From: Comamonadaceae bacterium G21597-S1
GTDB lineage: Bacteria > Pseudomonadota > Gammaproteobacteria > Burkholderiales > Burkholderiaceae_C
Length of the DNA stretch: 64,000 bases
Direction: 5' to 3'
NCBI GenBank assembly: GCA_027214345.1
Contig: JAPWHR010000003.1
Location: 124,001 to 188,000, forward strand
Shown: piece after piece, positions 50,160 through 57,731 of the stretch
Layout of the letters: every line of letters begins with the position of its first letter
Position numbering within the stretch: the stretch's first letter is position 1
Notes under the pieces: model-generated
Told to the model about the DNA's origin: nothing
Seen by the model: only the letters and a program-made list of their open reading frames with translations
Databases searched by the model: none
Position numbers and translations under genes: made by a program

Positions 50160-50196
50160 TTGTACGGGTGTTCAATTTTTTTGTACGCTCGTTCAA
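50160..50196. promoter_or_regulatory. Paired palindromic operators between aacS and tetR
   Basis: Two 16-bp imperfect palindromes of the form TTGNACGNNYGTNCAA, at 50160-50175 and 50181-50196, centred 21 bp apart (two helical turns). They lie 53 bp upstream of aacS and end 7 bp before the GTG of the divergent TetR gene, in the right place for the repressor to control itself and both directions. Confidence 0.75.
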
Positions 50197-50203
50197 TATC
50201 CCG

Positions 50204-50947
50204 GTGGAAACCCGTCTGCGCCCCGCCAGGACCCCGCGATCGCCCGCCGAGCGCGAGTCCGATTCGCGCCCCGATCGCCGCCAGGCCATCCTGCTGGCGG
50301 CGGAGAAGCTGTTTGCGCAGAACGGCTACCACGCGGTGTCGATCCGCCAGATCGCCATCGAAGCCGAGGTGCCGCTGGCCCTGGTGGCTTATTACTATGG
50401 CCAGAAACACGAGTTGTTCGAAGCCATCTTCGAGCACTGGCGCCCGACCATCGACGAGCGGCTGACCCGGCTGCAGGCCGCGGTCGACGACGGCGGCCCG
50501 GACCTGCTCAACCACATCGTCGAGGCCTTCGTGCAACCGGTGCTGCGGATCCGCGCCAGCGCCGAAGGCGAGTTCTACGCCCTGCTGGTGGCGCGCGAAC
50601 TCGGGTACGCATCGCCGGAGGCGGACCGGGTGCTGCGCCGGCATTTCGACCCGCTGGCCCATGCCTTCATCGACGCATTGCGGCTGGCACTGCCCCATGC
50701 CAGCCTCGGCGCATGCGCGTGGGCCTACCAGTTCGCACTGGGCGCCTTGCTGCACCACCTCAGCGACCAGCGCGTGCAGCGTTTGTCGCTCGGCGCGAAC
50801 TCGCCCAATGACGTCTCGTCCCACCCGATGCTGGTGCGCTTCATCGAAGGCGGCATCCGCGCCGCCTTGCCGCCACCGCCGGCACCACCTGCGGCACCGG
50901 CACCCGTTTCATCCCGTCGACGTTCCACCCACAGGAGACAACCATGA
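50204..50947 (+). CDS. TetR-family transcriptional regulator
   Basis: A TetR-type repressor of about 247 residues. The N-terminal HTH lies in RRQAILLAAEKLFAQNGYHAVSIRQIAIEAEV and ends YYYGQKHELFEAIF; a C-terminal ligand domain (about 85-220) follows. A GTG at 50204 is taken as the start because the in-frame GTG at 50168 lies inside a predicted operator; no good ribosome site is visible. It overlaps dctP by 4 bp (ATGA), so regulator and transporter are co-transcribed, while aacS is read divergently. The ligand may be a product of the acid carried by the transporter. Confidence 0.83.
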   Translation: METRLRPARTPRSPAERESDSRPDRRQAILLAAEKLFAQNGYHAVSIRQIAIEAEVPLALVAYYYGQKHELFEAIFEHWRPTIDERLTRLQAAVDDGGPDLLNHIVEAFVQPVLRIRASAEGEFYALLVARELGYASPEADRVLRRHFDPLAHAFIDALRLALPHASLGACAWAYQFALGALLHHLSDQRVQRLSLGANSPNDVSSHPMLVRFIEGGIRAALPPPPAPPAAPAPVSSRRRSTHRRQP

Positions 50948-52020
50948 CCCTTCGCCGAACCCTTCTCTCGACCGCCGCCGCGGCCACGCTGGCCACGCTG
51001 GCCCACCTGCCGGCCCATGGCCAGCAGGTGATCAAGCTGACCGCCACCGCCGGCCACCCGCCGGTGTTCCTGTGGGTCAAGACCATGGACGAGGTGTTCA
51101 TTCCCGAGGTCGACAAACGGCTGGTCGCCGCCGGCAACAAATACAAGATCGACTGGACCAAGGCCTGGGGCGGTACCTTGATCAAGCTGGGCAGCGAATC
51201 CAAGGGCATTGCCGATGGCATCGCCGACATCGGCATCGTCAGCACCATCTTCGAGGCGGCAAAGTTCCCGATGCAGAACGTGACCTACTACACCCCGTTC
51301 GGCAGCGACGACGTCGGCGTCATCGCCAAGACCATCTCCGACATGCAGGCCAAGATCCCGGCCATGGCCGACGCCTGGAACAAGAACGGCCTGACCTACC
51401 TGGGCGGCATGGCGCTGGACTCCTACCATATCTGGACCAAGTTTCCGATCACGAAGATCGAGGACCTGCAGGGCAAGAAACTCAGCGCACCGGGCCCGGC
51501 CGCGAACTGGGTCAAGGGCACCGGCGCGGTTGCCGTGGCCGGCAACCTGAACAGTTACTACGAGGACATCAAGTCCGGCGTGTCGGACGGCACCGTGGTG
51601 TTCGCCACCGGCGCCTGGGCCGCCAAGGTCCATGAAGTCGCGCCTTATGTCACCAAGGTCAATTTCGGATCGCAGTTCGCCGGTGGCGTGGCGGTCAACA
51701 AGTCGCGCTTCGAGAAACTGCCGCCCGAAGTGCGCAAGGCCATGCAGGAGGCGTCGGACGTGTGGTCGGACAAACTGGCCCAGATGCAAACCGCCGCGGT
51801 CCAGACGGTGCTGGCGAACATGACCGCGGCCGGCGCCAAGATCAGCGAACTGAGCCCGGCCGAGCGCAAGCGCTGGGCCGACGCGCTCGGCCCGGTGGCA
51901 CAGACCTGGAGCGCCGACGTCACGGCCAAGGGTGGTCCCGGCAAGGAAGTGCTCAAGATGTACACCGAGGCACTCAAGCGCAGCGGCGCCCAGCTGCCGC
52001 GGGACTGGACCGCGAATTGA
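50944..52020 (+). CDS. dctP: TRAP transporter substrate-binding protein DctP
   Basis: A 358-residue periplasmic binding protein of the TRAP family. A Sec signal peptide ends around residue 26 (PAHGQQ). Family features include the GGTLIKLGSESKGIADGIADIG segment and EDLQGKKLSAPGPAANWVKGTG, and the SPAERKRWADAL helix near the C-terminus. Its ATG overlaps the TetR stop. It delivers a carboxylate to the DctQM membrane subunits encoded next. The arginine that normally clamps the carboxylate could not be assigned with confidence. Confidence 0.9.
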   Translation: MTLRRTLLSTAAAATLATLAHLPAHGQQVIKLTATAGHPPVFLWVKTMDEVFIPEVDKRLVAAGNKYKIDWTKAWGGTLIKLGSESKGIADGIADIGIVSTIFEAAKFPMQNVTYYTPFGSDDVGVIAKTISDMQAKIPAMADAWNKNGLTYLGGMALDSYHIWTKFPITKIEDLQGKKLSAPGPAANWVKGTGAVAVAGNLNSYYEDIKSGVSDGTVVFATGAWAAKVHEVAPYVTKVNFGSQFAGGVAVNKSRFEKLPPEVRKAMQEASDVWSDKLAQMQTAAVQTVLANMTAAGAKISELSPAERKRWADALGPVAQTWSADVTAKGGPGKEVLKMYTEALKRSGAQLPRDWTAN

Positions 52021-52670
52021 GCTCGGACACGCCACCGACCGCCGACAGCTACGGCACGCCGCTGCCGTGGCAATTCCAGCGCCTGGGCAAGCTGCTCAAC
52101 GCGCTGGGCACCTTGTGGATCATCGCGCTCATGGTGCTGATCAACACCGACGTGCTGGGCCGCAACCTGTTCGACGCGCCGGTGCGTGGCGTGACCGAGC
52201 TGGTGGCCCTGTCCATCGTCGGCATCGTGTTCCTGCAATTGGCCGACACGCTGCACAGCGGACGTTTCACCCGCGCCGACGTGTTGCTGGCGCGCCTGAA
52301 ACACCGGCGACCCGCGTTCGCGGCCCGGCTGCAGGCGCTCTACCACCTGATCGGCGCCGGCCTGATGGGCGTCATCCTGTGGGCCGCCTGGGAACCGCTG
52401 GTCGACGCGATCCGCATCCGGCAGTACGTCGGCGCCATCGGCGACTTCACCGCGCCGGTCTGGCCGGTGCGGCTGATCATGCTGATCGGCCTGAGCGCGA
52501 CGCTGATCACCTTCGTGCTGCTGGCCTGGGCGGATTGGCGTCGCGCGAGCACGATCAGCCAGGCCGCAAAGCGCCAGTCCATTTCCCGCCGGGCCGCCCC
52601 AACGGAAATCGGCCCCCTTGGGGGGCAGCGCAGCACACGAAGTGACAAGCGCGGAGGCCTGCATGAGTAA
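52017..52670 (+). CDS. dctQ: TRAP transporter small permease DctQ with repeat-encoded tail
   Basis: A membrane protein of about 217 residues with four hydrophobic helices (about 30-50, 62-80, 110-132 and 150-172), matching DctQ. No ATG or GTG fits the N-terminus; a TTG at 52017 overlapping the dctP stop (TTGA) is the most likely start. The last 27 residues or so (from about residue 190) are encoded by a palindromic repeat (52588-52659) and read as a charged, Gly/Ser/Arg-rich tail. The stop overlaps dctM by 8 bp. Confidence 0.82.
   Translation: MSSDTPPTADSYGTPLPWQFQRLGKLLNALGTLWIIALMVLINTDVLGRNLFDAPVRGVTELVALSIVGIVFLQLADTLHSGRFTRADVLLARLKHRRPAFAARLQALYHLIGAGLMGVILWAAWEPLVDAIRIRQYVGAIGDFTAPVWPVRLIMLIGLSATLITFVLLAWADWRRASTISQAAKRQSISRRAAPTEIGPLGGQRSTRSDKRGGLHE
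52588..52659 (+). repeat. Family A palindromic repeat at the dctQ/dctM junction
   Basis: A 72-bp copy of the repeat amplified in aacS, in the same orientation relative to coding sequence. Shared blocks are GCCGGGCCGCCCCAA, GCCCCCTTGGGGGGCAGCG and CACACGAAGTG, followed by AGCGCGGAGGC. It ends four bases before the dctM ATG, and its GGAGG is positioned as the dctM ribosome site, so the repeat supplies both the end of DctQ and the translation signal of DctM. Confidence 0.85.
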
Positions 52671-53982
52671 TGCGGTGATCGCCAGCGGCTCGCTGGTGCT
52701 GATGCTGCTGCTGATCTGGGGCGGCCTGCATGTGGCCGTGGTGCTGGGCCTGGTGTCGTTCATCGGCGTCTGGCTGATCCGCGACGACGTGTCGGTGGCT
52801 GCCAACCTGCTGGCGGCGGCGGCCAACGACGCGATCAACAGCCATATCTTCGGCGTGGTGCCGCTGTTCGTGCTGACCGGCTTCCTGGTCGCGAAGGCGG
52901 ACGTCGGCAAGGACGCGTTCGAGGTCGCCAACCAGATGTTCCGGCGCCTGCGCGGCGGCCTGGGTATCGCGACCGTGGCGGCCAATGCCGTTTTCGCCGC
53001 CATCACCGGCATCTCGATCGCGTCGGCCGCGGTGTTCACGCGGGTGGCGGTGCCGCAGATGCTGCGATTCGGTTACCGCGGCGGATTCGCCTGCGGCGTG
53101 GTCGCGGGCTCGTCGGTGCTGGGCATGCTGATTCCACCGAGCCTGCTGATGATCCTCTATGGTTTCCTGGCGAACCAGTCGGTGGGCGATATGTTCACCG
53201 CCGGCATCATCCCCGGACTGATGCTGGCGTTCGCCTTCGCCACCGGCATCATGCTGCTGGCCTATTTGCGGCCGGGCATGGTGTTTGCGAACGGAGTTCC
53301 GGTCGCGGTGGATGCCGACGAGATGATGGGCGCGGGCGAAATGACCCTCAAGCTGCTGCCCAGCATCGTGATGATCGTCGCGGTGCTCGGTGGCCTGTAC
53401 GCCGGATTCTTCACCGCCACCGAGGCCGGTGCCGTCGGCGCCGGGCTGGCCCTGGCAATTGCGCTGCTCAAGCGCAAGCTCGATGGCCCGGGTTTCTGGA
53501 GCGTGTTGACCGAGACCGGCCATGTCACGGTGGCGGTGAGTTTCCTGATCATCTGCGCCACCATCTACACCCGCATGCTGGCGATGTCGGGCATGCCGCA
53601 GTTCCTGGTCGAAACCATGGCCCAGGCCGGGCTGGGACGCACCGCCTTCCTGCTGCTGTACGTGGCCATCGTCATCGCGCTGGGCACCATCATCGACTCA
53701 TCATCGATCATGCTGATCGTATTGCCGCTGATGCTGCCGATTGCCGAGCAGTTCGGCATGAACCTGGTGTGGTTCGGCGTCGTCACCGTGATCGCGGTCG
53801 AGATCGGCCTGCTGACGCCGCCGTTCGGCCTGTCGGTGTTTGTCATCAAGAGTACCTTGTCCGAACCGGGCATTTCGCTCGGCGATATTTTCAGGGGCAC
53901 GGCGCCGTTCACGCTCATCATGCTGTCGGTGCTGGGCCTGCTTCTGGTGTTTCCACAGATCAGCCTGGTGTTGCTGAGGTGA
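52663..53982 (+). CDS. dctM: TRAP transporter large permease DctM
   Basis: A 439-residue membrane protein with about 12 hydrophobic segments, the large channel subunit of the TRAP transporter. Family blocks include VVPLFVLTGFLVAKADVGKDAF, AITGISIASAAVF, SVLGMLIPPSLLMILYGFLANQSVGDMF, and FFTATEAGAVGA, and it ends with a typical long hydrophobic helix. It uses a GAGG ribosome site provided by the repeat at 52588-52659. Together with DctP and DctQ it should take up an organic acid by sodium symport. Confidence 0.93.
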   Translation: MSNAVIASGSLVLMLLLIWGGLHVAVVLGLVSFIGVWLIRDDVSVAANLLAAAANDAINSHIFGVVPLFVLTGFLVAKADVGKDAFEVANQMFRRLRGGLGIATVAANAVFAAITGISIASAAVFTRVAVPQMLRFGYRGGFACGVVAGSSVLGMLIPPSLLMILYGFLANQSVGDMFTAGIIPGLMLAFAFATGIMLLAYLRPGMVFANGVPVAVDADEMMGAGEMTLKLLPSIVMIVAVLGGLYAGFFTATEAGAVGAGLALAIALLKRKLDGPGFWSVLTETGHVTVAVSFLIICATIYTRMLAMSGMPQFLVETMAQAGLGRTAFLLLYVAIVIALGTIIDSSSIMLIVLPLMLPIAEQFGMNLVWFGVVTVIAVEIGLLTPPFGLSVFVIKSTLSEPGISLGDIFRGTAPFTLIMLSVLGLLLVFPQISLVLLR

Positions 53983-54087
53983 AAGACGCCCCCCGTCTGT
54001 CCGGTCGCACTGCGTGTCGACCTGCCGAACCCCCCACTGGGGGGCAGGCCCGCCGCTTCGGAGCGGCCGCGCGCGGCGGGCCCTGGA
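53980..54087 (+). repeat. Multi-hairpin palindromic repeat (family B) at the dctM stop
   Basis: The element begins at the dctM stop codon itself (GTGAAAGACGCC) and runs about 108 bp. It keeps the order of hairpins seen after gcdH, including CCCCCCACTGGGGGG (54030-54044) and GCCGCT-TCGG-AGCGGC (54052-54067). The CCGGTTT hairpin is degraded here (CCGGTCGCAC). It lies on the strand that matches dctM transcription, as the gcdH copy does. Confidence 0.85.
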
Positions 54088-54153
54088 GGAAAGACGCCCC
54101 CCGTCTGTCCGGTTTCACTGCGTGTAAACCGGCCGAATCCCCCACTGGGGGGC
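54088..54153 (+). repeat. Second, truncated family B repeat
   Basis: A second copy follows directly, beginning GGAAAGACGCCCCCCGTCTG, with the intact CCGGTTT/AAACCGG pair and CCCCCACTGGGGG, then homology stops. The tandem pair has only the truncated right-hand unit joined to the next sequence. Confidence 0.75.
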
Positions 54154-54289
54154 GCCCCCTACGGCCTGGCAAAGCCAGTTCCGTGGGGGCCTGGACGGGG
54201 CCTGCTGCGCGGCCGCTGGCCCGGGCAGCTCCAGCGTCGCTGGATCTTGCATGGGCCACGGGTCACGCAGCGCTTAACGGAGAACCTAC
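54154..54289. other. Non-coding region before the SMP-30 gene
   Basis: The remaining 136 bp of the 307-bp dctM-SMP-30 gap hold a small hairpin (TGGC-AAA-GCCA near 54168-54178) and other GC-rich sequence. No gene was recognised. The next gene's ribosome site CGGAGAACC is at its end. Confidence 0.5.
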
Positions 54290-55375
54290 ATGACAAACGC
54301 TGCATCCAATCCGCTGGCCGGCTTCACGGTCGAGCGCGCCGCCATCGAGACCATCGGCCGCGACCTGCAGCGCCCGGAATGTATCCTCGCCGAGCCCGAT
54401 GGCAGCCTGTGGGCGGCCGATGCCCGCGGCGGCGTCACCCACATCCGGCCCGACGGCACGCAGCGTTTCGTCGGGCAACAGGCGGACCCGCGCTTCGCCA
54501 GCGCCAGCACCGCGACCGGCGACGCGTTCGAGGCAAAATTCACGCAGGGCACCTTGCCCAACGGCCTGGCCTTTGCCGCGGGCGGCGACATCCTGATCTC
54601 CAACTTCGGCACCGACCTGCTCGAGGTGATGACCCGCGACGGCCATACCCGCACCTTGTTCGACCGCATCGACGGCCAGCCGATCGGCAAGGTCAACTTC
54701 GTGTTGCGCGATACCAAGGACCGCATCTGGATCACCGTGTCGACCCGGGTCAACCCCTGGACCAAGGCTGCGGCGAGCCGGGTGCGCGACGGCTACATCG
54801 CGGTGGTCGAACCCGGCCGCGACATCCGTGTGGTGGCCGATGGTTTTCATTTCACCAACGAGATCCGGCTCGATGCGCGCGAAGAGTGGATGTACATCGT
54901 CGAGACCACCGGCCCGCACATCACCCGGATGCGGCTCGACGAAGACGCCGCGGGCGGTGTGCGCCTGACCGATCGCGAGGTGTTCGGCCCCAGCCACCTC
55001 GGCGGCCCGCCCGACGGCATCGCGTTCGACGCCTTCGGCAACCTGTGGTGCACGCTGGTCATGGTCGACCAGCTGATCGCGCTCACCCCGCAGGGCGACA
55101 AGCTGCTGCTGCTCGACGACGGCGACCCGCAAGCCAGCCAGACGCTGGTGCGCAAGATGGGCGCCGGCACCGCCACGGCCGACGACATGGCGCAAGCCCG
55201 CGGTACGGTGGCGCCATGGATGGCCAGCATCACCTTCGGCGGGCCGGACCTGCGCACCGTCTACGTCGGCAGCCTGCTGGGCACGACGATCCCGTATTTC
55301 CGCTCGCCGGTGGCCGGTCTGCCCATGGTGCACTGGAAAACGCCCCAGCAACAGCAACCACCCCACCGATCTTGA
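54290..55375 (+). CDS. SMP-30/gluconolactonase family protein
   Basis: A 361-residue beta-propeller enzyme of the SMP-30/gluconolactonase/strictosidine-synthase-like family. The expected metal ligands are visible: Glu30 (RPECILAEPDG), an Asn in HFTNEIRLD and an Asp in PPDGIAFDAFGNLW. These enzymes hydrolyse lactones. CGGAG precedes the ATG. It lies downstream of the TRAP transporter and directly before a cyclase-type hydrolase and a fumarylacetoacetase-like enzyme, so a lactone intermediate in the breakdown of the imported acid is plausible. The C-terminus is a Gln/Pro/His-rich tail. Confidence 0.85.
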   Translation: MTNAASNPLAGFTVERAAIETIGRDLQRPECILAEPDGSLWAADARGGVTHIRPDGTQRFVGQQADPRFASASTATGDAFEAKFTQGTLPNGLAFAAGGDILISNFGTDLLEVMTRDGHTRTLFDRIDGQPIGKVNFVLRDTKDRIWITVSTRVNPWTKAAASRVRDGYIAVVEPGRDIRVVADGFHFTNEIRLDAREEWMYIVETTGPHITRMRLDEDAAGGVRLTDREVFGPSHLGGPPDGIAFDAFGNLWCTLVMVDQLIALTPQGDKLLLLDDGDPQASQTLVRKMGAGTATADDMAQARGTVAPWMASITFGGPDLRTVYVGSLLGTTIPYFRSPVAGLPMVHWKTPQQQQPPHRS

Positions 55376-55397
55376 CCATCCCGACAGGAGAACCACC

Positions 55398-56204
55398 ATG
55401 CCCCGCACCTTTGTCGATCTCTCGATCTTCCTGGAAAACGACGTGCTCAGCGACCCGCCGGCCTTCGCACCGAAGATCGAATATTTCACGCACGAGAACA
55501 CCTTCGAACAGATCGAACCGTTTTTCCCCGGCCTGAAGAAGGAGGACCTGCCCGACGGCGAAGGCTGGGCGGTGGAGACCATCGCGCTGTCGACACACAA
55601 TGGCACGCACCTGGACGCGCCCTACCATTTCCACAGCACCATGAACAAGGCGCTGGGCCACCAGGAAAAATCCATCGCGATCCACGAGGTGCCGCTCGAG
55701 TGGTGTTTCCAGCCCGGCGTCAAGCTCGACTTCACGCAGCTACCCGACGGTTATGTCGTCACCGCCGCCGATGTCGAGAACGAACTCGCCCGCATCGGCC
55801 ATACCTTGTCACCGCTGGAGATCGTCGTCGTCAACACCCGCGCTGGCAAGCGCTACGGGCAACCAGACTACGTGGCCTCGGGCTGCGGCATGGGTTACGA
55901 AGCCACCATGTACCTGCTCGAGCGCGGCATCCGCCTGACCGGCACCGACGCCTGGAGCTGGGACGCGCCCTTTGTGCACACGGCACAGAAATACGGCGAA
56001 AGCCACGATGCCTCGCTGATCTGGGAAGGCCACAAGGCTGGCCGCGACATCGGTTATTGCCATCTGGAGAAGCTGCACAACCTCGAGGTGTTGCCACCCA
56101 CGGGGTTTTACATTTCGTGTTTCCCGCACAAGATCCGCGGCGCGTCGGCCGGATGGACCCGCGCGGTCGCGATCTTCGACGACCGCCTGACGGCACCGGC
56201 CTGA
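55398..56204 (+). CDS. Cyclase-family hydrolase (kynurenine-formamidase-like fold)
   Basis: A 268-residue member of the cyclase family (kynurenine formamidase, isatin hydrolase and similar). The metal motif HxGTHxDxPxH is exact (His67, His71, Asp73, His77 in HNGTHLDAPYH), and a C-terminal HLEKLHNLEVLPPTGF segment supplies later active-site residues. It probably hydrolyses an amide, lactam or lactone bond. It follows the SMP-30-type gene by 22 bp with an AGGAG site. It has 268 residues against about 210 for KynB, so it belongs to the longer branch and should not be called KynB. Confidence 0.88.
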   Translation: MPRTFVDLSIFLENDVLSDPPAFAPKIEYFTHENTFEQIEPFFPGLKKEDLPDGEGWAVETIALSTHNGTHLDAPYHFHSTMNKALGHQEKSIAIHEVPLEWCFQPGVKLDFTQLPDGYVVTAADVENELARIGHTLSPLEIVVVNTRAGKRYGQPDYVASGCGMGYEATMYLLERGIRLTGTDAWSWDAPFVHTAQKYGESHDASLIWEGHKAGRDIGYCHLEKLHNLEVLPPTGFYISCFPHKIRGASAGWTRAVAIFDDRLTAPA

Positions 56205-56287
56205 ACTACGACGCACCGTATCGCTGCGGCATCGGCCGCGGCCGGCGCGGCGCGCTCACAGCAACGAACCAACGAACGACTCCGCCC

Positions 56288-57622
56288 ATGCAACGCAACC
56301 ACACCCACGACCCCGCCGCCGCCAGCTGGCTTCCCACGGCCAATATGGCCGGCGGTGATTTCCCGATCCAGAACCTGCCGTTCGCGGTGTTCCGGCGTGC
56401 CGGCAGCGACGAGGCGTTTCGCGGCGGCGTCGCGATCGGTGACCAAGTGGTCGACCTGGCAGCGCTGGCCGCAAGCACCGGACTGGCCGGCCTGGCCCGG
56501 GAGGCCGCGCAGCAGTGTGCACGCGAGACGCTGAACGAATTCCTGGCCATGGGTCCGAAGGCCTGGCAGGCGCTGCGCCACGCCGTGTTCGCGCTGCTCG
56601 AGCAGGACGCGACGCCCGACATGGTCAGCATCGCGCGCGGCTGCCTGGTGCCGATGGACACGGTGGAATATGCGCTGCCCAACCGCATCGGCGACTACAC
56701 CGATTTCTATACCTCGCTCGACCATGCGCGCAACGTCGGCGCGCTGATCCGGCCCGACGACCCGGTCTCGCCCAACTTCCGCTGGATGCCGATCGCCTAC
56801 CACGGCCGTGCGTCGAGCATCGGCGTCAGCGGCCAGCAGTTCCATCGGCCGATGGGCCAGGCCATGCCGCCCGGCGCCACGGCCCCGGTCTACGGGGCCT
56901 GCGCGCGGCTGGACTACGAACTGGAACTCGGTATACACGTGGGTGTCGGCAACACGCAGGGACAGCCGGTTGCACTGGCGCAGGCCGAGGACCATATCTT
57001 CGGCATCTGCATGCTCAACGACTGGTCGGCGCGCGACATCCAGTTCTGGGAGATGAACCCGCTCGGCCCCTTTCTCGGCAAGAACTTCGCCACCACGATC
57101 TCGCCGTGGATCATCACGATGGAGGCCTTGCTGCCCTACCGGCAGGCTTGGACCCGTGCAGCCGGCGAGCCCCAGCCGCTGGCCTACCTGGACGCCGAAG
57201 GCAACCGCCAGCACGGCGCACTCGACATCCAGCTGGAGGTTTCATTGCAGACGGCGCAGCGCCTCGAAGCCGGCGATGCGCCGGCGCGACTGTCTCGCAC
57301 CAGCTTCCGGCACCAGTACTGGACCGTGGCCCAGATGCTGACCCACCACACCATGGGTGGCTGCAACCTGCTGCCCGGCGACCTGCTCGGCACCGGCACC
57401 ATCAGCGGCCCGAGCCCGGACCAGGCCGGCGCCATCATCGAACTGACGCGCGGCGGCACGCAGCCCCTCACGCTCGAAGGTGGCTCGGGATCGCCGGAGC
57501 AGCGGCGTTTTCTGGACGATGGTGACAGCGTCATCTTTCGTGGTTGGTGCGAAGCACCCGGTGCTGCGCGGATCGGGTTCGGCGAATGCCGTGGTACCGT
57601 GTTGCCGGCACTGGGGTCGTAG
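56288..57622 (+). CDS. fahA: Fumarylacetoacetase (FahA-like)
   Basis: A 444-residue fumarylacetoacetase-type hydrolase. The N-terminal domain is followed by the catalytic FAH domain (about 125-435) with YTDFYTSLDHARNVG, AYHGRASSIGVSG, DYELELGIHVG (metal glutamates), MLNDWSARDIQFWEMNPLGPFLGKNFATTISPW and the TMGGCNLLPGDLLGTGTISGP block. It should hydrolyse a beta-diketo acid such as fumarylacetoacetate to fumarate and acetoacetate. Acetoacetate is the substrate of AacS encoded in the neighbouring divergent gene, which links the two transcripts. No hmgA or maiA lies in the window. Confidence 0.92.
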   Translation: MQRNHTHDPAAASWLPTANMAGGDFPIQNLPFAVFRRAGSDEAFRGGVAIGDQVVDLAALAASTGLAGLAREAAQQCARETLNEFLAMGPKAWQALRHAVFALLEQDATPDMVSIARGCLVPMDTVEYALPNRIGDYTDFYTSLDHARNVGALIRPDDPVSPNFRWMPIAYHGRASSIGVSGQQFHRPMGQAMPPGATAPVYGACARLDYELELGIHVGVGNTQGQPVALAQAEDHIFGICMLNDWSARDIQFWEMNPLGPFLGKNFATTISPWIITMEALLPYRQAWTRAAGEPQPLAYLDAEGNRQHGALDIQLEVSLQTAQRLEAGDAPARLSRTSFRHQYWTVAQMLTHHTMGGCNLLPGDLLGTGTISGPSPDQAGAIIELTRGGTQPLTLEGGSGSPEQRRFLDDGDSVIFRGWCEAPGAARIGFGECRGTVLPALGS

Positions 57623-57731
57623 CGGCCCATGGCGGCGGCCCCGCCGATGCCGGTACGCGGCCGCCGCAGGCCCGTCCCATCCCTTGGCATACTCGGCCAT
57701 CAGCCATCGCCCGCGAACTTGACAGACTTCC

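Noticed and set aside
55398-56204. Kynurenine formamidase KynB
   Set aside because: The metal motif fits, but the protein is about 60 residues longer than KynB and no kynA or kynU lies nearby, so only the cyclase family was called.
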